This document shows, one piece after another, positions 53,014-61,842 of a DNA stretch of 64,000 nucleotides. Below the pieces are notes generated by a model. That model did not search any database. It was not told where the DNA came from and saw only the letters and a list, made by a program, of their open reading frames with translations. The translations under genes and the position numbers were made by a program. The DNA comes from JANXSF01 sp043745195 (GTDB lineage Bacteria > Acidobacteriota > Terriglobia > Bryobacterales > Bryobacteraceae), in the NCBI GenBank assembly GCA_043745195.1, contig JAYTTF010000100.1, positions 1 to 64,000 of the forward strand. Direction: 5' to 3'. Every line of letters starts with the position of its first letter. Within the stretch, counting starts at the first letter, position 1.

Positions 53014-54363
53014 CTATCTCCCCGCACCAATCGTGGCCAGTTCGGAAGCCAGCGCCTGATCTACTAAATCAAGGCCTCTTTCTACAATATCCAATCCGTA
53101 TCGTAGTTCCTCTTCAGTAACAATCAACGGCGGACAAATCCACAACATGTTGAAGCGGCTGAAGGCGTAAACGTGATTTTTCCTGAGGTGCGCGGCCAGC
53201 ATGGCCATCTCCGGACTCGACCCGTTATATGGCGCAAGCGGTTCGCGGGTGACCTTGTCTTTCACCAGTTCAATGACAGAGAACAGCCCTTTATAACGCA
53301 CATCACCCACGCATGGATGTTTGCGCTTCATCGATTCTAAAACTGAGGCAAGATACGCACCTTGCCTTTCCACGTTTTCAAAAACATGGTCTTCTTCGTA
53401 CATGCTCAAGTTAGCAATGGCCGCCGCGCAAGAAACTGGATGGCCACTATAGGTGAGCCCGCCCCATAGCATATTGGTCTCAAAGTAGCGAGCAATGGCA
53501 TCGGAGACAACCACGGCTCCAAGCGGCATGTAGCCACTTGTCAGGCCTTTGGCACAAGTAACAATGTCAGGTTGAATGCCATAGTGTTGGGTGGCGAGCC
53601 ACTTGCCAGTACGGCCAAAACCACTCATCACTTCGTCGTCAATCAGCAGGATGCCGTACTTGTCACAAAGAGTGCGCAGCTTGAGGTAGTAATCGTCAGG
53701 GGGCACTAATAACCCATTGGAACCAGTGATGCCTTCCACTAAAATGGCGGCAATTGTGTTGGGTCCCTCCAGTTGAATAATTTCTTCAATGTGGCTGACG
53801 CATTCGCGATGGCAGGTCTCTACTTTCTGGCCGAACGGGCAACGATAGCAATAGGGATCAAAGACACGCACTATGCCGGGAACACCTGGTTCTACGGGCC
53901 ATCGACGTGGATCGCCACTGGCAGTCATCGCTCCCATGGTGGCACCGTGATAGGAGCGGTATCGCGTAATGATCTTGTCGCGTCCGGTGAACAGCCGGGC
54001 TATTTTCATAGCGTTTTCGTTGGCTTCAGCGCCACCAAGCGTGTAAAAACTCTTGGCAAGGCCAGTGACTTCGGCGAGTTTCTTGCCCAGAACTCCACGT
54101 GGTTCCGTGGCGAAACTGGGGCCGGCGAAGCAGAGTTCGTCCACCTGCTTTTTGATAGCCTCAATGATTTTCGGATGTTGATGACCGGCATTTAAATTGA
54201 TGAGCTGCGAACTGAAATCGAGCCACCGATTATCATCGCCGTCCCAAAACCAGACGCCCTGCCCTTTCTTCAAATGCATGGGGTTTGCAGTGCCTTGGAC
54301 TGACCATGAGAAAAGAGTGTAGTCGCGATTTTCCTGAATGATTTCGGGGGATGTGCGTTGCAT
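53014..54363 (-). CDS. Class III aminotransferase, probable beta-alanine/beta-aminoisobutyrate transaminase
   Basis: The 449-residue class III enzyme has PLP-site blocks YTLGGAEANENAMK, LIDDEVMSGFGRTGKW and CAKGLTSGYMPLG with the Lys. Its place between the ureidopropionase-like gene and mmsA indicates that it transaminates beta-alanine or beta-aminoisobutyrate to the semialdehyde that mmsA uses. The segment CYRCPFGQKVETCHREC has the same C-x2-C-x8-C-x3-C spacing as the enzyme at 35-36 kb. The start is followed upstream by the inverted-repeat region. Confidence 0.87.
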   Translation of the reverse strand: MQRTSPEIIQENRDYTLFSWSVQGTANPMHLKKGQGVWFWDGDDNRWLDFSSQLINLNAGHQHPKIIEAIKKQVDELCFAGPSFATEPRGVLGKKLAEVTGLAKSFYTLGGAEANENAMKIARLFTGRDKIITRYRSYHGATMGAMTASGDPRRWPVEPGVPGIVRVFDPYCYRCPFGQKVETCHRECVSHIEEIIQLEGPNTIAAILVEGITGSNGLLVPPDDYYLKLRTLCDKYGILLIDDEVMSGFGRTGKWLATQHYGIQPDIVTCAKGLTSGYMPLGAVVVSDAIARYFETNMLWGGLTYSGHPVSCAAAIANLSMYEEDHVFENVERQGAYLASVLESMKRKHPCVGDVRYKGLFSVIELVKDKVTREPLAPYNGSSPEMAMLAAHLRKNHVYAFSRFNMLWICPPLIVTEEELRYGLDIVERGLDLVDQALASELATIGAGR

Positions 54364-54415
54364 AAGACTGCCTTTATCGTATTCCTTACTAACGAAAGAA
54401 TCAATGCTTGTTGGA

Positions 54416-54550
54416 GGGCAGGCCCCCTGGCCTGCGGCTGGCGCCCTCGCCAGCCTGTGTAGGGCTGGGAAACATTGCTAAGTTTTGGGAAATGCGGTTT
54501 GCTTGAGCAGCCGGACGAGGGCGTCCGGCCGCAGGCCAGGGGGCCTGCCC
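54416..54550. repeat. Inverted-repeat element inside the pyrimidine operon
   Basis: A 23-base left arm (54416-54438) is a perfect inverted match to the right arm (54528-54550). The match extends inward for about ten more bases with a single gap, leaving a spacer of about 66 bases. It is very GC-rich and lies in the 228-base gap between the ureidopropionase-like gene and the transaminase gene. It looks like a small palindromic repeat (MITE- or REP-like), and its transcript could fold into a long stem that affects expression of the downstream genes. Confidence 0.75.
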
Positions 54551-54591
54551 CCCAGTTGCCAAAAAACTGTGCAAATGTCTTAGAAAACCTC

Positions 54592-55833
54592 CTAAGGATT
54601 CAGGATCCAGTGCGCCGTTTTTGTGGCCAGCTTGTCCAGGGCGATGATTGCCATTTCCAGGTGCTCTTCGCTAGTGTCTTCAATTTTGTTATGGCTAATA
54701 CCCTTCAGAGACTGGACGAACATCATCACCGATGGGATGCCGGCGCGGGCCACTTCTGCTGCATCGTGGAGCGGACCGGAAGGTAGACGGTGGCATGTGC
54801 CGGAAGTTTCTCTTACGGCCTGTTCGCAAAAATCGAGAAGCTGCGGGTGAAAAGGAACCGGTTCAATATTCCAGATTCGCGACCAATTCACAGTGCATTT
54901 TTCTTCAGCGGCGAAGCGGGCGCTTGCGGCTTGTGCTTCGCGGTACATCTGCGCCAACACATCAGCGGAAAGGTCGCGCTGGTCTAAAGTAGTTTCACAG
55001 CGGCCCACCACAGCGGTCACGATACCTGGAAACGTTTTCACGCTACCCATAGTGCAGACCGCATCGGGATGCTTGCCGGCGATAGTACGAATTTCAAGAG
55101 CTAGTTTGGCGGCGGCGGCCAACGCATCGCGACGAACGTTCATGGGCGTGGAACCGGAATGCGCTTCCTGGCCATGGAAGGTAATGGCGTGGCGTTCAAC
55201 GCCCTTGGTGCCAAGTACCACGCCCAAGGGTAGGCCCAAATCTTCCAGTACTGGACCTTGCTCAATGTGCAGTTCAATGTAGGCTGCGGCGTTTTTTTGT
55301 CCCTGCTCCGCTTCGGAAAAACGGTCGATTTCCACTCCGCAACTGCGAAGTGCATCTTCCAGGCGAATACCGTCTTTGTCGGTTCTACCGCGATCAGCAT
55401 CGATGGAATGTTTGCCGGCGAAGGCTGCTGAACCAAGAAGGCTGCGGCCAAAGCGGGCACCTTCCTCGTCTGCCCAATCGACCACGCAGATTGTTAAAGG
55501 TGGTCGGCCATTGTATTGCGCTGCGAAACGTCGAAGTATTTCGAGACCGGCGAGAAGATCAAGGCAACCGTCCAGCCAGCCACCGTTCGGCACCGAATCG
55601 ATGTGGCCGCCAATCAGCAAGCACTTTTCGGATTCCCCGCGCAGAGTGAACCAACTGTTGCCCGCTGCATCGTAATGATGCTCAATGGGGAGGCCTGTGG
55701 TTTTCGCTTCAAACCAGGCGCGGGCCTTTAGCCACATGTCCGTCCAGGCAACTCGCTGGGCTCCGTTTTCGTCGGCCGTGAGGGTGCGAAGTTCTTTGAG
55801 TTCTTCGATGGTTCGTTTGGGATTGAGGCTCAT
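54592..55833 (-). CDS. Zn-dependent amidase, beta-ureidopropionase/N-carbamoylase family
   Basis: The 413-residue hydantoinase/carbamoylase-family amidase has metal ligands in GGHIDSVPNGGWLDG, DEEGARFG and HIEQGPVLE, a dimerisation domain (GQEAHSGSTPMNVRRDA) and a final HNKIEDT. By its place after dihydropyrimidinase it should hydrolyse N-carbamoyl-beta-alanine to beta-alanine, CO2 and ammonia. It overlaps the dihydropyrimidinase gene by four bases (ATGA). Confidence 0.87.
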   Translation of the reverse strand: MSLNPKRTIEELKELRTLTADENGAQRVAWTDMWLKARAWFEAKTTGLPIEHHYDAAGNSWFTLRGESEKCLLIGGHIDSVPNGGWLDGCLDLLAGLEILRRFAAQYNGRPPLTICVVDWADEEGARFGRSLLGSAAFAGKHSIDADRGRTDKDGIRLEDALRSCGVEIDRFSEAEQGQKNAAAYIELHIEQGPVLEDLGLPLGVVLGTKGVERHAITFHGQEAHSGSTPMNVRRDALAAAAKLALEIRTIAGKHPDAVCTMGSVKTFPGIVTAVVGRCETTLDQRDLSADVLAQMYREAQAASARFAAEEKCTVNWSRIWNIEPVPFHPQLLDFCEQAVRETSGTCHRLPSGPLHDAAEVARAGIPSVMMFVQSLKGISHNKIEDTSEEHLEMAIIALDKLATKTAHWILNP

Positions 55834-57209
55834 AAATACGTAGGCTCTCGCTTGATTAACTGGCCTCGACTGCGTTCGCCGACGAATTTGCCGTCGCGTA
55901 CTTGCACCTTGCCGCGCACAGTTACAGCAACGGGGCGGCCTTCAATTTCCATGCCTTCAAACCCGTTGTAGTCGTTGGCGACGTGCTGGTTGGCAGCGCG
56001 GATAATGCTTTTGGAGTTAGGATCGTAAACCACCAGATCGGCATCGCTACCAACTGCAATGGTTCCCTTGCGCGGGAAGAGCCCAAATATTTTCGCCGCC
56101 TTTGTACTGGCCGCTTCCACAAAACGATGAAGATCGAGTGGGCCGCGTTTCACGCCGTAAGTGTAGAGTAGATTCACGCGATCTTCAATGGCCGGAATGC
56201 CATTGGGGATATTTGTGAACGCATCTTTTCCAAGCATCTTTTGCGATGTATCGAAGGGGCAATGGTCGGTGCCCACCGTATCGATCATGCCGGCGGCCAG
56301 CGCATTCCACAACACCTTTTGATTCCGTTTGTCACGCAGCGGCGGGGACATGACGTGCTTCATGCCTTCCACGCCTTTGCGTTCGGCATACGTTTTGTCC
56401 AACATGAAATGAGGAATAACGGATTCCACAAAAAGTCGAACACCGCGCGACTTGGCAGCGATGGCGGCCTTCAATGCAGGCTCACACGAAAGGTGGACCA
56501 CATAGCCGGCTGCTCCGGTATTTTCAAGGAAGGTAGCGAAGCGGCCTGTGCCTTCTGCCTCCACCGATTCGGGCCGGCTTGGTTCGTGCCACTCGGGTCC
56601 GGTTTTGCCTTCCGCAATCAGGCGTTGCTGCAGCTTGCCAACAAGTTCAGCATTTTCGCAATGTGCGGTAACAATGACGCCGAGCTTTTTGGCGAGATTC
56701 AGAGTGAGGTACATTTCACGATCTTCGACGCCGAAGAAATTTTGATAGGCAAGAAAAATCTTGAAAGAGCTGATTCCGTCGGCCACAATTTCGCGCAACT
56801 GCGATTCCGTCTCGTCCCCAAACTTGGTGACCGACATGTGAAAGGAATAGTCGCAGGCACTGTGGCCTTCAGCCTTGGACTTCCAAAGATGATACCCTTC
56901 CAGCGCGTCTTCGTTTCGATTCGGGCAGCACATTTCGATAAATGTTGTAGTGCCGCCAATGAGCGCCGCGATGCTGCCTGTTTCATGCGTATCCTTGGCG
57001 AAGGTGGACATGAAGGGCAGGTATATATGGACATGCGGATCGATGAAGCCGGGGAACACCAGCTTGCCGGCGGCATCGATCACTTCAGCATCAGGGGGTG
57101 CTTCCAGGTTTTTTCCGATGCGCGTGATGGTTTCCCCTTCAGCGTAGATGTCTGCATGAAAGCGGGAATCGGCCGTGATGACTTCGCCGTTCTTTATGAG
57201 TAGAGCCAT
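55830..57209 (-). CDS. hydA: Dihydropyrimidinase
   Basis: This amidohydrolase opens the ring of dihydrouracil or dihydrothymine. The 459-residue protein has the HxH motif in DPHVHIYLPF, the carbamylated Lys in SSFKIFLAYQ, His residues in TAHCEN and HLSCE, and Asp in GTDHCPFD. Context with PreA/PreT upstream and an N-carbamoyl amidase downstream supports dihydropyrimidinase over other hydantoinases. The gene is nine bases after preA and overlaps the amidase. Confidence 0.9.
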   Translation of the reverse strand: MALLIKNGEVITADSRFHADIYAEGETITRIGKNLEAPPDAEVIDAAGKLVFPGFIDPHVHIYLPFMSTFAKDTHETGSIAALIGGTTTFIEMCCPNRNEDALEGYHLWKSKAEGHSACDYSFHMSVTKFGDETESQLREIVADGISSFKIFLAYQNFFGVEDREMYLTLNLAKKLGVIVTAHCENAELVGKLQQRLIAEGKTGPEWHEPSRPESVEAEGTGRFATFLENTGAAGYVVHLSCEPALKAAIAAKSRGVRLFVESVIPHFMLDKTYAERKGVEGMKHVMSPPLRDKRNQKVLWNALAAGMIDTVGTDHCPFDTSQKMLGKDAFTNIPNGIPAIEDRVNLLYTYGVKRGPLDLHRFVEAASTKAAKIFGLFPRKGTIAVGSDADLVVYDPNSKSIIRAANQHVANDYNGFEGMEIEGRPVAVTVRGKVQVRDGKFVGERSRGQLIKREPTYL

Positions 57210-57218
57210 GATCGCCTC

Positions 57219-58604
57219 CTAGTGAATGTGGATGCCAGCCTTATCCCTGTACTGTTTCATCTTTTCCCAATCTTCAGTTACTGCAGGCTGAGTCTTGCAG
57301 ATATCATCCCACGTGACCGATTGGCGACCGGAAGAAACTTCCACCATTTCGATGCAATGGTCCACCGGGCAGACGTTGTAGCAAAGGCGGCAACCAACGC
57401 AATCTACTTCTCGAACTATAGGCTGAGGCCGCGTTGCAACCGCTGCCTGCTTGCCATTGGAACACACATCATAGGAATGCGGAGCAACCAATTTCCCATC
57501 AAAACTCATCAAATCGATGCACTGGTGCGCCGTATCATTACAGGCGATATAGCAGATGTCACATTTGATGCACTTGGCCGTATCGATGCGGGCAACGGCG
57601 CGGAAGGAAAGATCGAAGTCCTTAAAATCGGAGACACGATGGAGACTTTTCCCGATGACATCATCCAGCGTGGCCATGCCTTTGGAATCCATCCAATTGG
57701 AGAGGCCATCGCACAAATCTTCCACAATGCGGAAACCATAGTGCATCACAGCGGTGCAAACCTGCAAGCTGCTTGCGCCCAACAGTAAGAACTCTGCGGC
57801 GTCCTTCCACGTGGCAATGCCTCCCATGCCGGAAATGGGAATGCGCGACCCAGACACAACAGGATCTGTCCCCAACGCGGAAAGCATATTCAAGGCAATG
57901 GGTTTTACGGCGGGCCCTGCATATCCGCCGTGTCCACCTTTGCCACCAATGTTGGGGGTCATCTGGAGCGTATCCAGATCAACGCCGATGATGGAGTTCA
58001 CTGTATTGATCAACGACAAAGCAGACGCCTTGGCGGCCACTGCTGCGCGAGCGGGCATTACGATGTTGGTGATGTTGGGCGTAAGCTTAACGATGACGGG
58101 CAGCTTGGATACTTCCATTACCCAGCCGGTGATTTGTTCGCAATATTCCGGCACTTGGCCAACGGCGCTGCCCATGCCTCGTTCGCTCATACCGTGGGGG
58201 CAGCCGTAGTTCAACTCAATACCATCAGCACCGGTATCTTCAATCTGCCGGATGATCTTGTGCCAAGCTTCCCGCGTTGATTCCACCATGGCGGAGGCAA
58301 TCACTGCGCGGTCTGGCCAGGCGCGTTTCACTTCAGCCATTTCACGGAGATTCACTTCCAGCGGGCGATCGGAAATCAACTCAACGTTGTTGATGGCCAG
58401 CATTTTTTGATTACCGGAATGCCAAGCTCCGTAGCGGTTGGAAACATTTAAGACCGGGGGGCCGATTGTTTTCCAAACTGCGCCGCCCCAACCTGCTTCA
58501 AACGCTTTGTGGATTTGCGCACCGGAATTGCTTGGTGGAGCCGAGGCAAGCCAGAACGGATTCGGCGATTTTATTCCGGCAAAGCGCGTGGTGAGATCAG
58601 CCAT
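57219..58604 (-). CDS. preA: NAD-dependent dihydropyrimidine dehydrogenase subunit PreA
   Basis: PreA reduces uracil or thymine with electrons from PreT. The 461 residues contain an FMN-binding dihydroorotate-dehydrogenase-like barrel (LASAPPSNS..., NYGCPHGMSERGMGSAVG near 150, SGSRIPISGMGGI) and two C-terminal 4Fe-4S motifs (CIKCDICYIAC, CVGCRLCYNVCP). The start at 58604 gives MADLTTRFAGIKSPNPFWLAS and overlaps preT by eight bases; the longer start runs into preT. Confidence 0.92.
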   Translation of the reverse strand: MADLTTRFAGIKSPNPFWLASAPPSNSGAQIHKAFEAGWGGAVWKTIGPPVLNVSNRYGAWHSGNQKMLAINNVELISDRPLEVNLREMAEVKRAWPDRAVIASAMVESTREAWHKIIRQIEDTGADGIELNYGCPHGMSERGMGSAVGQVPEYCEQITGWVMEVSKLPVIVKLTPNITNIVMPARAAVAAKASALSLINTVNSIIGVDLDTLQMTPNIGGKGGHGGYAGPAVKPIALNMLSALGTDPVVSGSRIPISGMGGIATWKDAAEFLLLGASSLQVCTAVMHYGFRIVEDLCDGLSNWMDSKGMATLDDVIGKSLHRVSDFKDFDLSFRAVARIDTAKCIKCDICYIACNDTAHQCIDLMSFDGKLVAPHSYDVCSNGKQAAVATRPQPIVREVDCVGCRLCYNVCPVDHCIEMVEVSSGRQSVTWDDICKTQPAVTEDWEKMKQYRDKAGIHIH

Positions 58605-59895
58605 GAGTAAGGCTCCTATGAATGGACTGGGCTGCAAGCTTGCCATCTTGAACAGCCATTACTGTGGAGGCCGAGCCTTTAGCGCGAATGCAATCGCCGC
58701 CGCTATAGACTTGGGGGATGTTGGTCATGAAGTTGTCATCCACCTTCAAATATCCTTTGTTCGTGGTAAGGCCCAAAGCTTTGGCGATCGCCGGCTTTTC
58801 CTGTCCGATGGCTTTCACCACTTGATCGGCGGGCAGAAGGAAATTAGTGTCCGGCAACAATTCGGGGGTTGGGCGGCCGGATGCGTCGGGGGCGCCAAGT
58901 TTCATTTGGCCGCAAAGCAAACCCTGGGCCGTTGCAGCTAGAGGTTGCGTTAAGAAACGAAACTCCACCCCTTCGCTTTTTACGAATTCGTATTCGTGCG
59001 GATAGGCGGTCATCTGGCGATCTGTGCGGCGATAAACCATGGTGACCCGTTCCGCTCCAAGACGCTTGGCAATTGTTGCGCAATCGATGGCAGTGTTGCC
59101 GGCCCCGATGACGATGACGTTGCGGCCGATGTGCATTCCGCCGGGATTGAGCTTGCTCTGTTCGATGTACGCCAGCCCATCGATTATCAACTCTTCGCCG
59201 GGAATGCCCAGCGCGGGAGTTGCACCTAAGCCGATGCTGAGAAACACTGCCTGAAAATTGCGGCGAAGGTGATCCAGTTCAAGATTGGTGCCGAGTTCAA
59301 AACCGGTTTCAATGGTGACGCCAAGGCGCTTGATCATTTCCACTTCAGCCAGCGCGGCCTCCACCGGCTCACGCAAGCCGATGATGCCGTAAGTGGAAAG
59401 GCCGCCTGCCAGCATTCTCTTTTCGTAAATTGTAACTGAGTGGCCCATGCGAGCCAACTGACCTGCACAAGACAATCCTGCTGGCCCTGCGCCAACCACT
59501 GCAATGCGCTTTCCTGTTGGGGGGCCAGCGTGGATAACATCGATTGACTTATCGCGAACATAGTCCATTGAGTAACGTTGCAAGCGACCAATGGCGATGG
59601 GCTTGTGCTCTGCGCCAAGCACGCAGGCACCCTCGCAAAGTTCCAGCACCGGGCAGACGCGGGCGCAAGTTGATCCCAAAAGATTCGAATCCAAAATCGT
59701 GCGGGCGGAACCGATTAGGTTGTCGGTGGAAATTTTCTTTATGAAACGCGGAATATCGATGTGGGTTGGACATGCGTGAGTGCACGGCGCGTCGAAACAG
59801 AATAAGCAGCGATTCGCTTCAACGATGGCTTCATGGGAGGAAAGTGGTGGAACTTGTTCGGCCAGCGCCTGCCCGGGGGTAACAGTCTGTTGCAA
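58597..59895 (-). CDS. preT: Dihydropyrimidine dehydrogenase subunit PreT
   Basis: The 432-residue GltD-like flavoprotein has two N-terminal iron-sulfur Cys groups (CLFCFDAPCTHACPTHIDIP and STCARVCPVLELCEGAC), an FAD motif (GAGPAGLSCAG) and an NAD(P) motif (GAGNTAIDCA). It passes electrons from NAD(P)H to PreA. It is the first enzyme gene after the transporter gene, with a palindrome in between. Confidence 0.92.
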   Translation of the reverse strand: MQQTVTPGQALAEQVPPLSSHEAIVEANRCLFCFDAPCTHACPTHIDIPRFIKKISTDNLIGSARTILDSNLLGSTCARVCPVLELCEGACVLGAEHKPIAIGRLQRYSMDYVRDKSIDVIHAGPPTGKRIAVVGAGPAGLSCAGQLARMGHSVTIYEKRMLAGGLSTYGIIGLREPVEAALAEVEMIKRLGVTIETGFELGTNLELDHLRRNFQAVFLSIGLGATPALGIPGEELIIDGLAYIEQSKLNPGGMHIGRNVIVIGAGNTAIDCATIAKRLGAERVTMVYRRTDRQMTAYPHEYEFVKSEGVEFRFLTQPLAATAQGLLCGQMKLGAPDASGRPTPELLPDTNFLLPADQVVKAIGQEKPAIAKALGLTTNKGYLKVDDNFMTNIPQVYSGGDCIRAKGSASTVMAVQDGKLAAQSIHRSLTHG

Positions 59896-59918
59896 TAGCG
59901 TCTCCTCTTTTTAGATTT

Positions 59919-59969
59919 AAGCGCAAAACGGACTCGCTTCGGCGAAGCGCCGAAGCGGCCTTTGCGCTT
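59919..59969. repeat. 51-base palindrome between transporter gene and preT
   Basis: The outer arms AAGCGCAAA and TTTGCGCTT pair perfectly. The inner CGCTTCGGCG and CGCCGAAGCG pair perfectly around an AAG loop. Short unpaired segments lie between. It could be a REP-like element or an RNA structure that tunes expression of the genes after the transporter gene. No U-run follows on either strand, so a simple terminator is less likely. Confidence 0.65.
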
Positions 59970-60058
59970 ATAAGGTATTACAAGGCATCGGACACTACGA
60001 GGCCGATGCATCACCTTGGGGAAGTTCTTAGTTCCTACAGTTTATCGTGATTGTCCAG

Positions 60059-61450
60059 TTACTTTCTCATAAGGCCCCAGTAGATGAGGCCGGAAACGAG
60101 GAAGCCCACGAACCAGGCATAGTCATACAGCCACCGCAAATCTGAAATGACCAAGCCGATGAGGGCAATTGTGATGCCGATGACAAGGGCGATCATGGCT
60201 TTATAGTTGACACCATTTGAGTACTCATATTCGCCGCCGCGGCGGTACAGATCGGCCACATTCAAGCTGCGGTTGCGCACCAGAAAGTAGTCGAAGATCA
60301 TGATACCGGCAATGGGGCCAAGCAGGCCGGAATAGCCGACCAGCCATCCGAAAATATAGGAACTGAAATCGGTCATCAGCTTCCAGGGCATCATCGCGAT
60401 GCCGAGTACGCCGGTGATCAAACCACCGGTGCGGAACGAAATGAGGCTGGGCTTGAGGTTGGAAAAATCGTTGGAAGGCGACACTACGTTGGCGGCAACG
60501 TTGGTGTTGAGCGTGGCTACCAGAAGGGCAACGAGTGCGATAAAGGCAATCGTGGGTTGGTTAAATTTGCCGAGCAAAACTACTGGGTCCCAGATTGGTT
60601 CGCCGAAGATGACGGCGGATGCGGAGGTGACCGCAACGCCGATGAACGAGTAGAGCGCCATGGCGGCTGGCAGGCCAAGCGCTTGCCCCAGCATTTGGGC
60701 TTTTTGAGATTTGGCATAACGTGTGAAATCAGGAATATTCAATGCGACGGTGGCCCAGAAACCGACCATTCCGGTTAAGGAGGGAATAAAGAAAGACAGG
60801 AATTCACTGGTGGTTTTGAATTTACTTGGGGCGCTGAGCACTGGCCCCATACCTCCTGCTTTTCCCGTGATCCAGAACAAAAGCAGGAGTCCGACAAGCA
60901 GCATGAAGGGAGCGCCGATACCTTCCAGGATCTTGATGGTTTCAATCCCGCGCCAGATTACGAATATGTTGAGAGCCCAAAAAGAGAAAAAGCAGATCCA
61001 GATTCCTCCTGGTATTTGGGCAGAAGCGGGCCAAAATATTTGAAGCATGGAATAGATGGCTTGGCCGCCAATCCAGGTTTGAATGCCGAACCAGCCGCAG
61101 GCGACAAGTGCCCGAAGGACCGCCGGGACGTTTGCACCTCGAACACCGAATGAGGCTCGGACGAACACGGGAAAGGGAATGCCATATTTTGCGCCGGCGT
61201 GGGCGTTTAGCAACATTGGGATGAGGACGATGAGGTTGCCCAAAAGGATTGTGCCGATGGATTGCCACCAATTCATGCCGCCGGCAATCAACCCGGAAGC
61301 GAGCATGTAAGTGGGGATGCAAACCGACATTGCGACCCAGAGCGAAGTGTAGTTATAGACGCCCCAGGTGCGCTTTTCATTGGGTACAGGGGCGAGGTCT
61401 TCGTTGTAGAGTGAGGGGTCTGGATTGAGGATTGCCGGGGATTGGTCCAT
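60059..61450 (-). CDS. NCS1 family nucleobase:cation symporter
   Basis: The 463-residue polytopic protein has about twelve membrane segments and the NCS1 signatures (NYTSLWVAMSVCIPTYMLASGL near the first helix, GAKYGIPFPVFVRASFGVRGANVPA, NIPDFTRYAKSQ). Members import uracil, cytosine, allantoin, hydantoins or thiamine. As the first gene of the pyrimidine breakdown run it most likely brings in uracil or thymine. The ATG at 61450 gives the family-like N-terminus; the upstream 17 residues were excluded. Confidence 0.88.
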   Translation of the reverse strand: MDQSPAILNPDPSLYNEDLAPVPNEKRTWGVYNYTSLWVAMSVCIPTYMLASGLIAGGMNWWQSIGTILLGNLIVLIPMLLNAHAGAKYGIPFPVFVRASFGVRGANVPAVLRALVACGWFGIQTWIGGQAIYSMLQIFWPASAQIPGGIWICFFSFWALNIFVIWRGIETIKILEGIGAPFMLLVGLLLLFWITGKAGGMGPVLSAPSKFKTTSEFLSFFIPSLTGMVGFWATVALNIPDFTRYAKSQKAQMLGQALGLPAAMALYSFIGVAVTSASAVIFGEPIWDPVVLLGKFNQPTIAFIALVALLVATLNTNVAANVVSPSNDFSNLKPSLISFRTGGLITGVLGIAMMPWKLMTDFSSYIFGWLVGYSGLLGPIAGIMIFDYFLVRNRSLNVADLYRRGGEYEYSNGVNYKAMIALVIGITIALIGLVISDLRWLYDYAWFVGFLVSGLIYWGLMRK

Positions 61451-61623
61451 GCTGAGTTGTAGCAGAGCACGGGATGATGTGCAAGTTTGGGCAGGCCGCA
61501 AACCGCCATCTCAGTTGTCCATTCATATTTTTGGGCGCTGGAGTTGAGTGGGAGTCGCAGTTTTCGCCGCCTTCTGTTCCTTAAGCTAATAGTTTAAGAA
61601 GTTTGGATGGGGGTTGAATTGCA

Positions 61624-61806
61624 TCAACGGAATACTTCATCCAATCGCCAAATAAGCCGCAATGCTTCGGACCACCCAGTCTCTGCGAAGATGTCAAAGA
61701 GATTGAGTAAATGTTGCAGGCTTTCAGGCTCGCGTAGCTCATCCCGATGGTCTGCAAGAAAGACCTCTACCAGACGCTTTTCAACCAGAACGGCGAGCCC
61801 TTAAAG
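61624..61806 (-). pseudogene. C-terminal remnant of an unidentified protein
   Basis: The frame after a stop codon reads LAVLVEKRLVEVFLADHRDE and goes on through LLNLFDIFAETGWSEALRLI to RLDEVFR and TGA at 61624-61626. It is clearly protein-like (amphipathic helices with many Leu and Glu), but there is no usable start, so it appears to be the end of a broken gene. I recognise no family. Confidence 0.35.
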
Positions 61807-61842
61807 GTGAGGTCCCGCTATAGGTGAAAGCTTTTTGCGCCG

